The notes below the pieces were generated by a model that did not search any database, had not been told where the DNA came from, and worked only from the letters and a program-made list of their open reading frames with translations. 64,000 nt of DNA from Phanerodontia chrysosporium (taxonomy: Eukaryota > Basidiomycota > Agaricomycetes > Polyporales > Phanerochaetaceae), in NCBI GenBank assembly GCA_001910725.1, contig MJGA01000001.1:992001-1056000 (forward strand), in the 5' to 3' direction. Position 1 is the stretch's first letter; each line of letters begins with the position of its first letter. Shown here one piece after another: positions 12,401 to 25,583 of this stretch. A program made the translations under genes and the position numbers.

Positions 12401-14773
12401 CGATCCTCTGAATGCAGTGGATGATGGCGTACCAGTAGCTACAGTCGCAAGTAGCAGGTTGGATGGCCGTGACGACTGACTAGTATTCGGCTGTGGACGA
12501 TCGAAGAAATCGAAGTCATCGTCCGTGAACAGCTCGAAGCCGTCGTCAACACTGATCTTAGCAGTCTCATCGTTATTTGCCCCACCGATGTCTATCCCAA
12601 AGTTGTAGTGATCCAGGGACATGTCAATTCCGATAAGGTCGGCGGAAGTCTGGGGCCACGATGCGTCGAAACCGTTGAAAACAGCAAAATCTTTTGATAA
12701 ATCGTCGTCAACAGCGATCGGTACGTCCTCGGCAGGCAGTCCACCGGTGTCTGGCACTGCATTGGTGGGTTCAGCGGGATCCGGTCCGGGAGGAATAACT
12801 TGGGATGTCGCCATGTCGAGGGGTGGCAGAGAGTCGACCATGACACCGGTGCTGGCATTCTGTATCGTGTCCCATGGTGTGAAGGCAACTGGCGGTTCCT
12901 CGCGTTTCGGCATACCCTGATCAAGGGTAGCAAACGGGGATTCGTAACGAGTCGCTGTAGACGAAACGCCTTGATCTTGTACCAAATGAACGGTCGGCGA
13001 TTGAGACGACTCAGGCTTCTGGGGGCTCACTGAAACTCGTGATGAGCTCCCTTCGCGTTCGCGCTTCAATCTTTCTCTCTCCTTCTCCCTCTCTTTCGCA
13101 ACGGAGTCCACGTACGTGCTGACATCGCGCGCAACAACGTGTAGATTCTTTCCCCCAATTGTGAGCGAGCGAAATGCTCTGAGGAATCAGTCGCCATCAG
13201 GCGACTGGAGAGGAGAGGGCGAGGGTTACGGAACGTGGTGGTGAGCTGCTCTCGACATGTCATCCTAGGCGACGAATAACTATCGCTCGCGGTGGGAGAA
13301 GACAACGGAGATAGGCTGAGAGCACTGGGCGGGTGGTCGAGCGGTGGGGCTTGCGTGGGCATTGCAGGCGGGGAAGCCAGTAAGTGTGGCGGCAAGTCAG
13401 GTAGACAGTGTAATTTGTGTCGAGCTTGAGGAGATGACGCGCCGGGGAGAACAGACAGTGATGCTGGCCAAATTACTGGAAGGCCCTTCTCCTCGCCTTG
13501 CTTGTTCTGTACTGAAACCCACGCTATAAGATAGCTCGGACAGTGCGTAGCTTCGTTGGTCCATACGTCCTTCCACTTCCCAGCGCCAAGACCAAGTAGA
13601 GCGTCCTCGAACTGACGTGTCAAATTTCCGATAGTCCCGGTATACTTGTTCAGATAGAAAGCCGGGGTCCCGTAAGGTAGAAGCACAACAGGCGTGCCTG
13701 TAGCAAGTGGAAGTGAAATTGGAAGCGGAAAGTACTGAGTACTCCGTAAGATAGGTTGGATGATGAGGCGCGTGGGAGCCATGGTAACTTGTAGTTCACA
13801 ATGTATGAATGATCGAAGTTGACCGTAATGATCCCAGCCAGCTCCCCATTCACTGGTGTCGTGAGGAGAGAGTGGGCTCAAGAGGAAGCCCTCGCGAAGC
13901 CGAACAGCTCGTCGCTTACTGATCTCGCCAGAAGAGCGAGCGACATCGTCGATAATCCTATCCCGAAGTGCTTGAATGAACTGGGCCAGAGGGAGTCGAA
14001 GAGGCTTTCGAGGAAGGCTGCATACGGAAGGTGACCGAGAGGAAGATGCAATAGGCAAGGACGTCTGTCCCGACTGTGTACAAATGAAGCATGGAGCGAG
14101 TTGAGCCGCACACGATGGCGAACATGGATATATGCCATCGGGAGTGAACGCGTATGAGTCGGTTTCTGGAACATGTAATTGTGAGCATTCGGTATAAAAT
14201 TTGACAGTAGCGCTGCACGACTCCGTGCACTCGTCCTATCGCCACAAAGGTCCAATCTACTGGACCTGGCACAGGAGACAAGAATAGGCAGAGGGTCTGG
14301 ACGACGATAATCCTCTGCGTCGTTCGGCCGCGGCAGAGGTCTCCTTTCGAGCTGCAGACGCGACAGCACGTAATAAGATACCGAAGACCAAATCGAGCTC
14401 ACTTACGTTCAAGAGCATCAAATTGTAACCCAGCCAAAGCCTTCTGCGCCGCCGATGCTTCCGAGGTAGAGCCAAAAGCGAACACGTATAAACTGACGCG
14501 CTCTTTGGTGATATGAACACTTGGAAGGATAGACTGGACCACTGGGACTCGAGTATTCTCTGAGACTAGACGCCTCCGTGCATGCTCAACGGCTGCGAGT
14601 TGCTCCGCGGCTCTGGAAGCGTGTGTGGCGGTGAAGACAGAGCAAGATATTAGCGGGCTTGTGGGGAGGTCGATTGACGAGACCAGGAGTGAAGACAAGA
14701 GGGAGACTCGTTGAGGATGCTGGAACAAGATAGTGAGCCCGGTGCTATCGGAGGGCTGAAGAGCTGGCTTCAT
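9470..14773 (-). CDS. MED13: Mediator kinase-module subunit MED13 (SRB9)
   Basis: Large subunit that links the CDK8 kinase module to core Mediator and represses or tunes RNA polymerase II transcription. Start MKPALQPSDS at 14773; an in-frame ATG at 14794 is possible. The N-terminal MED13 domain contains GLTILFQHPQRVSLLSSLL and, after introns, AVRLREGFLLSPLSP. A 613-codon exon (13111-11270) has a charged helix (KEREKERERLKRERE), acidic patches ending in the MED13-typical DDDFDFFD, and a Ser/Pro-rich linker. The C-terminal PIWI-like region starts LDPPLLVVGKSDALMQVLPS and includes KPVVFYIVVPTYMISL and the terminal WRIAITKHGTMNALELE motif. TGA at 9470..9472. About 1,500 residues, normal for fungal MED13. 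Confidence 0.9.
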
Positions 14774-15106
14774 GGTGGTGCAGGGAGGATGCACGGGAGT
14801 GCGGTGTGATCTACAACGGAGTCAGCGGATTTAGATATTGTCTTGAAGCAAAGAGACACGCACGGCAAAGCAGAATAATGGCTGCAAGGGGCCGTGTTAT
14901 CGCGTGAGCATATTCGAGTGGTCGGATAGGTGCAAGTGCGGCGGAGTGCTGAGCAATGTCCTGAGCCCTGAGCGCCAGCCGTGACAGCCGGTGACTGGCG
15001 TCTGCTGGGAGTCACGCATATCGTCACGCGTCACCTGGTCTGCTGAGGGCTGTTGTCCGTGATCTCAGCTCCCATTGACCTCGTCTTTCTTCTGCGACCG
15101 CCAAAA
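14774..15106. other. Shared promoter of MED13 and the DUF2433 gene
   Basis: About 330 bp between two start codons pointing away from each other. No coding potential. There is no clear TATA box on either side, as is usual for housekeeping genes. Confidence 0.45.
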
Positions 15107-17380
15107 ATGCAGCCGTCTCGTCCAGCAAGCACCTCGACTCGCCCTGCAGCCTCTCCGCACCCCAGCACGCTTCACCAGGTCAACACCCAGACCAAGGTCT
15201 TCGATACTGCGCAAGGACGCTTGCTATGCATTGCAGACATTCGTGGCCGTCTCTCCGCGCTGAACGACCTCGCCCGGGAGGCCAACGCGTGTGCTATCAT
15301 ACACACGGGAGACTTTGGCTTCTTTGGTGCGTGTGTGTGCTTCTATTACAGATCCAGTCCCGCTGACCTACCTGTGGCCCGGGATAGAGGCATCAAGTCT
15401 CGACCGCATCAATGACAGGACACTCCGTCACCTCACGATGTACTCGCCACTCATACCCTCGGCGCAGCGCACGCACCTTCTTGCACCCGAGAACCCTCCG
15501 TCCGCCATTCGGTCGACAGTGAACATATCGCTTCTCTCCGAGTTTCCTCTACTTCTCTCGGGGCAGATCAAGCTCCAAGTACCGGTTTACACGGTCTGGG
15601 GCGCATGCGAAGACGTGTCTGTGCTTGAGAAATTCCGCTCTGGTGCATATGCTGTCGACAACCTCCACGTTATTGACGAAGCCACTACGCGTGTCCTTGA
15701 CCTCGGTGGCGTAAAGCTGCGCTTGCTGGGTCTTGGGGGTGCTCTCGTCCCACACAAGATGTTTGACAACGGTGATGGTCAGGCGACTATCGCTGGTGGT
15801 CAAGGCACCATGTGGACGACTGCCCTTCAGATCGGAGAGCTCGTTGATACTGCACAACGAGTCTACGATCCGACGGAGACGCGCTTGCTTGTCACTCACG
15901 CTAGCCCAGGGCGGGAAGGGATCATGGCCCAACTTGCACTTGTTTTGAAGGCCGATCTGACTATATCTGCGGGACTCCACTTCCGGTATGCTTCCTCGTA
16001 CAACGAGTTCAGTGTGCAAGGTGATTTCGAAGGCTTCCGCCGCAAGCTCCTTGTCGGCAAGGAAGGCTTCGACAAAGTCTGGGAAAGCGTCAAGGTCCAG
16101 GTCAACAACGTCATCGACGACAACCAACGTGTGCTGCTCGACAAAGCGCTGTCCGTCATTGAACGTATCCCTCCACCCCCCAATCAGCCTCAACCTAACG
16201 GACACATACCGGGAGAGGAGCCCGCTTGGAAAAACTGCTGGAACTGGAACTTGTGTGACGCAGCGTATGGCTCGCTGATCCTCGATATCCGCGACGGTCG
16301 TGTCTCCGCAGAACTCAAGAGTCAGGGCTTCAACTACGCGTACCGCAAGACCGTGACCCCGTCAACCATCGAGCCTACGCCCAGCAGTACTACTACGCCT
16401 CTGCCCCACGTCAACCCGACTGGCACGCCGAAAGGCACTAGCGCTGGTGCTGGGGCAACACCAACGAGCTCGGACAAGCCCTTGCCACCGCACCTCGCAG
16501 TCTCTGGACCGAAGTCAAAACCGACAACTCCACCCCCTGGCTCTGGCCGCGAAACGCCGAATAAGGTAAACGGTTCGTCGGACAAGTCTGCGGAGAAGGC
16601 GGAGAAGGAGCGCGCGAAGCGTGAACGCAAGAAGGAACGGAAGCAGCTGGAGCGTGCGGAGAGGGAAGGGAAGGACGACGAGGGCAGTGGACAGGCGAGC
16701 CCTGTGCCGGATGTAGAGGTTAGCAGTCCCCGAGAGGGTGGCAAGTCCGGGAAAAACACTCCGGACGTAGGTGATATCAAGAGGGAAGACGGTGTGCTCT
16801 CTCCTGCGACCGAGAGCACTGGTGCACGCACCCCTACAAGTCGACGACCTCAACGAAACCCTTGGACCATCTTCATGCGCCTACAGACGCCTGCACAGGA
16901 GAATGAGATAAGGGAGTTCTTTGGCGAAGCAAAAGAAGGGGTGCGTCTGTCCTCCTCTCCCAAGTTCAGAGCAGACAGTTGATATGACTGTGCCAGATCA
17001 TCCGCGTAACGTATCCCAACAACTTCCCCGGAAAGGCGTTTAAGATGGCGTATGTCGAGTTCGGAGACGAGGAGGCGATGAAAGCGGGTCTCGAAAAGCA
17101 TGCCGAGGTATGTTCTAGGATTGCATCGAAGTCAATAGCCAACTGACCCCTCGTGTGCCAGAAATTGAACGACTCGGTGCCCGAGGTCAAGCAGGCGACA
17201 GACAGGGAGACAAGGAACGCGGAGAATCCTGCGTTCCGCGGTGGGCCCTTTGGCAGTCGTGGTCGAGGCGGGCGAGGTGGTTTTGCTGCACGCGGCTTCG
17301 CAGCGGCGGGTCTCACACGAGGCCACCCCAGGACGAACGGCGAGGGCGCACCTTCTGCCCCGCCAGCGGAGAGCTCATGA
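15107..17380 (+). CDS. DUF2433 metallophosphatase-like protein with RRM-like part and RGG tail
   Basis: Conserved fungal protein without an assigned function. The N-terminus has calcineurin-like phosphoesterase features: GRLLCIADIRGRLSALNDL (metal-site D and the loop before NDL), then IIHTGDFGFF (GDFG). The first intron (donor at about 15326) joins this to EASSLDRINDRTLRHLT, which defines DUF2433. LLVTHASPGREG provides the late His motif. The middle (about residues 330-540) is Pro/Ser/Thr-rich with a Lys/Glu/Arg helix. The last part, NPWTIFMRLQTPAQENEIR then RITYPNNFPGKAFKMAYVEF, resembles an RNA-recognition fold. It is followed by a Gly/Arg-rich tail (RGRGGRGGF). The stop at 17378 was chosen by splicing AEKLNDSVPE in frame. 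Its role is unknown. Confidence 0.8.
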
Positions 17381-17689
17381 ACCAATGACTCTAGAATACC
17401 CTAGTCCTGACGTTTGTTAATGATTCACGATAGCTTTCATGTTCCACATTGTTTGTGCTCCGTTCTCTTCATATCCCTGCTCTTGGGTGACCCGCGCTGT
17501 GCATGGTATACTACGCTGTAGATTTGCTTTTCTTCGTGATGTATCATTTGCCTTCTGACTGGTAGTGTTGATATATTACGTTGCTTCTTTGACCAGAGTA
17601 ATACTACCAGCTGCGCGACATGGTATAATCCAGATACGGTCCATTGAATATTAGAATTACATGGCTAGAAAGGCGCAGGTTTGTAAGTC
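17381..17689. other. Convergent 3' intergenic region
   Basis: About 310 bp between the convergent DUF2433 gene and the class 3 lipase. AT-richer, and no gene or repeat seen. Confidence 0.4.
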
Positions 17690-20230
17690 TCAAAGCAACT
17701 CATGTAGTACCCTATCGTATTGATGTGGCATGTGAGAACTGTTGCAAGCCAAGGGTGTTATTGAGGACGCACGTATAAGTTGAATGTGGCACGTACCTGA
17801 GCATATCCTTCGCAAATACAATTTGATTGAAGACTTGGTCGACCTCCCGGACTTCGAACAACCTAATCTTGTCTTGTCCTCGCCCTTTCGATTGTCCAGG
17901 AAGACGATGTGAAGGGTCAAGGTCTCCGTCGCGGATGGCCCACAATACCCTACCCGGAGGGAATAGGTCCGCCATACGCATGTTGGCTTCAAGAGTCTTG
18001 CGGATGGCCAAGAACTGGATAAAGAGATCAGACGCATTCTGACATGTCATCTCTCGCATGTGGATTGCACGCACCCACTCTGCATCATCGTTCTTTCCGA
18101 AGCCCGTCTTTGCCTTGAGGGCCCTGCCCGTTACGCCACCATATCCTTCCCCCTTACCTTCACTTTCCGCGTGCGACAGCCACGCAGCTGCCCGACGCAA
18201 GTCGCGCACAGAACCGAGTGATAGCCTAGACACAACATCGTGCGAATAGACAAAGGAGGTTATAAGACCTGAGGCCGCTGCTAACTTGGATAGACCAGCT
18301 GATACCAAGCACGGCGGAGCATAGCAGTATGCCGTAACTCTGCGGTTTGTGGGCAGTCCCGAGACGCGATGCGTTAGGCAAGTGCGCGGATCGGTCCACA
18401 TCTAGGTCTAAGTCTGAGGATTCGCCCGCTGCTTTCGAAGGCTAACATGAGGACGACGTACCAAGGCGAGTAGCGCAGCCACCCCAGCTCCAAGGCTATG
18501 CCCACATATTGCTAGATCTACAACGTCGTTAATTGGACAGGTTTACGTGAAAAGCGATCGCACTCACTGTAGCCCTCGTTTTGCTTCAAGGCGTACTTGA
18601 TCGCCGCATGGACAGGCTTGCCCCTGCTGCCCATGGCACGAGCCATCTTGAGCATGCCCCCGTGCACCTGAAACGTATCATCATCATCGGCGGATGGCGT
18701 ACCAGCTCCAACCTTCCTACTCGGTGAGACTGGAGGCGTAGATAGGTCGATTGGGAAAGAGCCTGGAATAGTCTCCAGCTCCTCGTCGAAGCGATCCAGC
18801 GCCTCCTGCTCGTCTTCTGCACTCTTGGGCTTCCGTGCGGGACTATAGATGGTGAACTCGGCGGGGTCGCATGTCAGGTCGACAGCCAGCTCATTCAAGC
18901 TCATCGTCCCTCGCAGAACAAGCACAACCTCTCGACGAGAATGGTCGGTAAGGACCCAGAACCGGGGCATTAGACTGGTACTTCCTCCAAGTATCGAGGA
19001 AACCTCTGGCGGCGGTGACGCAAGAGCATTCGACTGTTGTACGATGCGTAAGCAGCGTAAACCTGAGCGATCCATTTCCCTCTCACCTCTCCTTGATTCT
19101 CCGATTCCGCGCGGTGTACGCTCTGGGCATAATGCAGGATGATGTCCTTATCATGCTTACCCAGAAGTACGTCCCACCACGAATACTTGGAGCCTCCCGG
19201 CTTCGATTCAAGTTCTTGTTTCTCTACTGAGGACAACTGAATCGAGCCACCAGAGGCCTCGACCTCTGAAGAGCCGACCGCCATCGCCAGCTTCTTCTCC
19301 TCATCTGCCTGCGCCGCTTTCCCCGACGACGGCAAGGGAGGGACTCCGAAGAAAATGAGGCTTGCACCGCCATACCCCGCTAGAACGAGCTTCGAAAAGC
19401 GTCGGAGGTTCGACTTGAGAGTAGTCAACGAGTCTGGTTTGATCTCGAGCATGCTGTGCGGGTTGTCGGATGGCAGAGACGCAGCCTCTCCGATGTCGGC
19501 TGTGATTATCTGTCCAGAGTCGCTGGGATAGATAACGTCTCTCGTGATATGAATTTGGGAGATGTGTACGGGCTTGGACGAAGATGGGCCATCGCAAGCG
19601 TCATCACGAACGGGGAGTTCCTTGAGGTAAGTGAACCATTTCTTCTCCTGCCACTCGCTTGTGATTCCTTGGAGGGCAGCCCACGCGACCAGAGCCTTCA
19701 TAATCTCGCTCAGGCCGTAACGTCTCTCGGGTGCATCATAATCGCGCATGTCTTCTTTCCACTCTCTCCGGACGAGGGTGACGAAGCTGGTAAGCGAAAA
19801 ACTTGCCTCATCGCTGCCAGGGAAGACGGCCTGTAGGACGGTGAGGGAGGACTGCGCAGCAACAAGTGTGGTCGATGCTATGGACTCCCCTATGAGTAGG
19901 GGGGTCATAGCGAGCGTCTCCAGGGCTGATAGTGCTGTCGATACCACGCTGCCTGCTGCTGCTCCAGCACCAATGGAGCCACCGAAGACGGCATGATCGA
20001 CGGCAGCACCTGTGAGACTGGCTATCGATGAAGCAATGCCACGAGTGATACCAAACTAGACATACGACCGGAGGTGAGTCGGTCGCGCAGCGTCAGTCGA
20101 GCAATACACGCACCCCAAGCTTTGTGCCCTGCTTCGCGGCAGAGAAACCGATACTGGTCGCGGTAGAAGCGGCATCGAGGCTAAAGCGGCCGATCTTGTC
20201 CCATCTCTTCAGCATCTGTTCGTCATTCAT
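17690..20230 (-). CDS. Class 3 lipase, diacylglycerol-lipase type
   Basis: Fungal alpha/beta-hydrolase related to sn-1 diacylglycerol lipases, predicted to cleave acyl chains from membrane or stored glycerolipids. Start MNDEQMLKRWDKIGRFSLDA at 20230. An N-terminal Gly/Ala-rich region with hydrophobic stretches (GITRGIASSIASLTG, and SALETLAMTPLLIGE) may sit in a membrane. The hydrolase core begins FWVLTDHSRREVVLVLRGT, has the oxyanion-side GT, and the nucleophile elbow GHSLGAG just after the exon junction near 18500. SFVYSHDVVSRLSLG supplies the catalytic Asp region. The C-terminus is spliced to give DMLSSHMPHQYDRVLHELL, which is the family ending and sets the TGA at 17690..17692. About 700 residues. 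Confidence 0.83.
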
Positions 20231-20419
20231 ACGGGTCGTATGGAGTAATGGTGGTGGTGGTTGTAAGGAAACAAGTGCATCGTGTGTGCTATGGCAGACA
20301 GCCCCAAGCGAGAGAACGTGGAGAGGACGGAACAAGGCGACGCCCCCGGAGTCCGGACCAGGCTGATCGGACCAGACTCTGGCGCTTCCCCTCGCGCTCA
20401 CCTCTTGCTCCCCAATCTC
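20231..20419. promoter_or_regulatory. Compact bidirectional promoter (lipase / ICP55)
   Basis: Only 189 bp separate two divergent start codons, so promoters and 5' leaders must be shared. No TATA box is obvious. The geometry is seen directly; co-regulation of the two genes is inference. Confidence 0.45.
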
Positions 20420-22649
20420 ATGTCTGCTCTCCTTCGCGTCTTCTCTGCCAGAAGCCTGTCGAAACGACCCTCTCGTATACATCTCAGAACACTTGCGTCT
20501 GAACACAGTCTCAAGCATGGCCTTAAACCCACAAACTACGGCCAACCACTGTTTGCATCGCACCCTCACCTCAGTCAGTAATTCCGCTGGTCCTGTTCGT
20601 GGACGTGACCCGACGCGTCGTATACAGTGGAACCAAATGAGATCACCCCCGGTGTGCCCTCTCAAGAGTACGAACGCAGGCGAAAAGCCTTGATGGACAG
20701 TCTACCAGATGGCAGTCTCGTGGTGGTAGTTTCAGGACAGGTCAAGTACATGAGCGGTCGTGAGTTCCTTCTGTAAGCTCCAAGAGCAGAAGCACCTGAT
20801 TGGCTACGTCCCGCGCAGAAATATTGTGCGTCCTACGCGCGTCGTAATGGAAGATAGGCTTAATTACTACTCGAAGCTACAAGTTTCGTCAAGCCTCCGA
20901 CTTCTGGTACTTAACAGGTTTCGAGGAACCAGACTCTGCCGTCATCCTTCAGAAGAACTCCACGACGCGCGGGTACCTAATGGTCATGTTCTCCCTAGGG
21001 AAGGACTCGCATAGAGAAAAGTGGGAGGGAGCTCGCACTTCGCCGGAAGATCTGCTACAGCATTTCCGGGCGGACGACGTCTACTCCATCACGGCTTTCC
21101 CGTCGGTATTGAAGAGTTTCCTCGGAGAATGCTCCAATGTCTTCGCTGACCTCCCACCGTCTGCGTCATTATCTCGGAGAGGACGGTCCTCGACGTACCA
21201 GAACTTACTCAAGGTATTTGGCGCTTTGTCAATCAATATGCATGCTACAAGTATCCTCATAGCACCTCAAGGATCTCTCACCCACCGTCCGGACTACCCG
21301 CCTAGAATACGACGCCATCATGGACTCTTTGAGCAGTAAAAAGCTCCAACCACTTGCACCTAAACTAGCGAAGCTACGGTCTATCAAGAGCGAGCCGGAA
21401 CAGAGAATAATGCACCGTGCCGCAGATATTAGTGCTCATGCTCACACAAAGGTGACTAGATCTCCCATCGCATCGCATCATGAACTTATTCATACGTGTT
21501 ATAGACAATGCGCTTCACGGAACCTGGCATGTCTGAGCACACGGTAGCGGCACATTTCGAGTATCTGTGTGCGAGAAGCGGCTCTCAGAGACCGGCGTAC
21601 GTACCGGTAGTGGCCTCAGGGTACGTTCACAAGTGGGTCACAGCATTCCTGACTGACTATCGGTCTATAGCCCGAACGCTCTAATCATCCATTATACATC
21701 TAATAATCAAGTTATTCGTGACAATGAGCTGCTACTCATTGATGCTGGCTGCGAATATCAGTACGTCTCTGGACATTCTTTTCACATCAGTCCGTCTTAA
21801 CCACGTCCAATGTAGTGGCTATGCCTCGGATATCAGTAAGTGGTTTCTAGCACGCAAGTGTACGCCATTTACCGCCCATGTATCGCAGCACGGACTTTCC
21901 CCGCGCGGGGTACATTCACATCCGCGCAAGCTGCATTGTATAATGCGGTGCTGCAAGCACAAAAGTATCTTATCACGCTGTGCACCGAAGTCTCTGGCAT
22001 GTCGCTGGCGCACATCCATCGAGAATCCCTGCATGCGCTTCGCAAGGAACTCAACAAAATCGGGTTCAACCTCCAGGGCGCATCTGGGATGAGCGACCTT
22101 GAGCACGAGCTCTACCCCCACTACATTGGGCATCCAGTTGGAATCGGCAAGCTTGCGCTATATACGTGGAGAAGCGAAAGTTGACTGTCACTCCAGATCT
22201 GCACGAGTCTGCACACCTTGATCGAAACGCGCAGTGAGTGTGCATGAGAGCTTGCCGGGATTTGTACTGACTCCAGGATCCAGACTGAAAGCCGGCATGG
22301 TCATCACTATAGAGCCAGGTGAGTGTACAGCGTGTCCGGCATCCAGTGTGCAAAACTGACTATCCTCCACAGGGATCTACGTGCCACCATCACCGCTATT
22401 CCCGAAGGACTTCCACAATCTCGGCATCCGCATAGAGGTTCGTGTTTCACGGAAAATATCATCCGTCACTCATATTCCGTTCTAGGATGAAATCCTTGTT
22501 GGAAAGGACCACCCTACAGTACTCAGCGTTGCTGCTCCAAAAGAGGTACGCGCCACGGTAAATGCTTCTATGAGATGTCTGACCTGTCACTGTAGATTGC
22601 CGATGTCGAAGGGGCGTGCAGGGGAGATCTGGGACTGGAGCCATACTAG
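20420..22649 (+). CDS. ICP55: Mitochondrial intermediate-cleaving peptidase (Xaa-Pro aminopeptidase 3 type)
   Basis: Metallopeptidase of the M24B family that trims one residue from mitochondrial proteins after presequence removal. The start at 20420 gives MSALLRVFSARSLSKRPSR, a textbook mitochondrial presequence. The first intron (20574..20627, 54 nt) splits an ATG and continues EPNEITPGVPSQEYERRR, the conserved ICP55/APP3 entry. The N-terminal domain contains ASDFWYLTGFEEPDS. The catalytic pita-bread domain shows the five metal ligands in order: LLLIDAGCEY (Asp), YASDIS (Asp), YPHYIGHPVG (His), VITIEPGIY (Glu) and LGIRIEDEI (Glu). It ends GLEPY with TAG at 22647. About ten exons. One intron ends within the Asp-Asp block. 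Confidence 0.93.
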
Positions 22650-22864
22650 CTGTATAATCTTTTGTGGTAATGGTACTATCTGGTCTAATTCACCGCTCAA
22701 ACAATTCTTACAAAACCCACGCACAAGAAGCTTTAATCAGAGGACAAGCGAGAATAATCAAAAGTAGCTAAGTGGGGATTTGGAGACTAATTTGCAGCGC
22801 AAAGGCAACGGAAACGGATAAGACCGTCTATGTTTGAAGGAACTGCCAGACCACATTCGGGTTT

Positions 22865-24965
22865 CTAGAGGACGACCTTGTTATCTTCGCTGCGGCGGCG
22901 GTGGGCTTGAGTCGCAGACAGCTCCGGTACCGTGCTTGACCCGACGGATGTATCCTCGTTGGCAGTGTGCATTTGCTGAAGGACCAGCTCCCGACGAAGC
23001 CACTTGTGCTCAGGAACGAAGTACCAGCTGAGAATACCGAAGACGGTCACGGAGCCAAAGATTACGCAAGCCTAGCTCAAAACGTCAGCTATCAGGCGAC
23101 TGGTACTACATCTCAAGGCCGACATACAAAATTGAACGTCTCTGCGGTAACCGGGAAGTAGAACGGCGAGATTTGAGTCTGAGGGAAATGTCAGCAGAGT
23201 GTCGAGCTTGTGACTGCCAGACATACCGCGAAGATCAAACCATTGAACAAGACGGCCGCGATGTAGAAAGGCTTGCGCCACTTTCCAAGGAAGTAATGAG
23301 AGGACTTGAAGTCGTCCGGGGTGAAGATGAGGCGCAACAACGCGATCAGGCCATAAGCGGCAGTCGTCGGAATGCCTCCGGCAGACACCAGAGACGTGAA
23401 AGCGACCTGGCTGGGCAGAATGGTACAAAGAATTGCAGCGCCGAAGAGGAACATGATAGTGACGGCGTTACGTGGCTGACGCTCAGAGTCAACGCGGCCG
23501 ATCCATCCTGACATGGGGAGCACTCCATCACGAGCAACGGCATAGATCAGGCGTGAAGCAGCGACGATGGCAACACTGGTACTCTGCGATAGGACTCTGA
23601 TTGAAGGCTGTTCAGCAGGCATGGGGTGAATACTCACCAGAATGAGACCAAGCGTAGCGATAACGGTCATAACGATACTCCCAGGGCGACCAAGTGCCAG
23701 TGCGTACAACTGCACGAAGGGTTGAGGGGCATTTAACGAGAAGAGCGTGTCTAAGTCTGGCGTGCAGAACAGGAATAGGATAGTCGTCGCGAATCCGAGG
23801 ACACCAGTCGCGATGGCACTGGTCAAGATACCGCGACCTGCAACAACACTGCACGAGCATGAGGCTTCAATACACTCCCATACGGTCGCCACATACCTAG
23901 CGTTTTTCGTTTCTTCAGCGATGTGTCCGGAGGCGTCGAATCCGATCATCGTGCCCGCAGTGAACAGGCTAAACTGCGTCAAAACCAAAACGTGGTGAAA
24001 CCGCGATGGACACATACTAGGAGAGCAGCCAGTTCCAACCAGCGGGCGCACCGGTTCCGTTGTCTGCATAACGATAAGCCCACTAAGCCCGTACAACTGA
24101 AGTATGACTCACAAGTGGCCGTGAATACTTCTTTGGCAGAGCGGAAACCGTACGTGCGGGAGACGCCAATTGGAAGCCAGATCATGCAAAGCAAGAAGTC
24201 GACCATGTACAACGCAACCGAGATGCGGAAAACAGCGGAATACCACCTTGGCGGTAAGTAATTGATCGCGATGGAGCAGAACAGAACGCCCTCCGACACA
24301 GCCCAGATGAGGGCCCGCCACTTCACGTTGTCGTTGGTGATACCACCTGGGAAGTCAATCTCCCAAATAGCGAGTTGAGAGACTATGTAGTTTGCAGTTG
24401 TCTGGGTCATTTTTCAGTATCGGCGTTCAGGTAGCGCGTAAATCTGCCCACCTGACAGTTCCCAGCCGCGAATGTCATCCAGGCCGTGGTGGACCACCAA
24501 GCGACAACAAAGCCGAAAAACCTGCTGTACTTCGGGCCGGCACTTTCAGCTGCCCAGATGTAGATGGAGCCGCTCAAAGGAAGGGCAGAGCAGATTTCCG
24601 CAAGGACGGCCGCCGTGATCCACATGAAGATCATGGACACGATGTAGGATGACCTTCGCAAACCTCAGTCATTGCGCTTACGCCCTGAAGAAGTACCATA
24701 CCAGACAGCGGCAGGACCTCCAGCTTGTAGTCCCAAGAACAGTCCGGCGCTGTACAGGGTTTGATAAGGCTTACGACATTTATGCTAGCGTACGTGGACT
24801 TACCGCACGCCACCAATAAAGTTCAGCGCGACAAAGCTTGCCGCAAAACTTTCGACAATGTTCCATGTACGGTGCAATTGCTAGAAGAGAAGTGTAAATG
24901 TAGGTAGAGCAAGGAGCTGCTGCTTGACAGCGGCAAGAAATTACCTGCTTGTATCCTAGTTTTTC
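22865..24965 (-). CDS. APC-family amino-acid / GABA permease (5' end unresolved)
   Basis: Twelve-helix amino-acid/choline transporter of the fungal GABA/choline permease group (UGA4-like), in the plasma or vacuolar membrane. From the first exon I can place (at 24965) it reads EKLGYKQ, QLHRTWNIVESFAASFVALN, then YIVSMIFMWITAAVLAEICS, ALPLSGSIYIWAAESAGPKY, and WWSTTAWMTFAAGNCQ, all hallmarks of this subfamily. Later GTMIGFDASGHIAEETKNA and ASRLIYAVARDGVLPMS follow. It ends with SWYFVPEHKWLRRELVLQQ and a hydrophilic tail (stop at 22865). The true ATG lies upstream, probably between 24970 and 25250, in a short exon I could not fix. Substrate is inferred from family only. About ten introns. Confidence 0.82.
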
Positions 24966-25583
24966 CTAACGTTGGGAAGAGATAGGGGTCAGTGAAATCT
25001 ATCGGGCTCCTCAATGAGGAGCAAAAGATAAGTGGCGACACTGGGGGCTTCCCTACGCAGGTATGAGCGCTGATCAGGTTCGAACGGTATACTCTCAATC
25101 CAAGCCGCTATCCGCCAAGACAAACCAGACGAGCCTCTGATCCGTCAGAAAGGCCCGTAAGTTGCATATGACGTCGTCACGAGCAAGGATACCCGTAGCC
25201 TTCCAGTTTGCCATTAGAAAATGACGTTACCGAAAGTAAAGTCTTTCAGCATGCCCCATCCTGCATAAGTCTGGCCCAGCGATCCCCGCAGATCATTACC
25301 AGCTGTAGTTCGTCCGCATCGATGGTCGAAGCGCGTTCGGAGTTATCGATTTTGAGGAGTCGGGGGCCATTATTGCTGTCTTGAGTCTCTCGAGGACGAC
25401 GACGACGACGTGGGAGTGAAAAGAGGCAACAGGAAAAAAGCACGCGATAGCATGATGATATTGATACAGCGTGGGACATGCTTATGTAAACAAGTGAGAG
25501 TGATACAGCGCTTCCTAGAAGATGGATCCTGCGGCTCCCTCCTGGAGCTCTGGAGTCGAATGACACAGCGATGGAGAGTGAGA
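24966..25583. other. Permease 5' region and eIF5B 3' UTR
   Basis: About 620 bp between two genes on the same strand. It should hold the missing first exon(s) and promoter of the permease and the eIF5B 3' UTR. I found no ATG with a convincing donor into the permease frame. Confidence 0.35.

Noticed and set aside
15549..16205. 218-codon minus-strand open frame
   Set aside because: Lies fully inside the DUF2433 coding exon on the other strand and matches no family.
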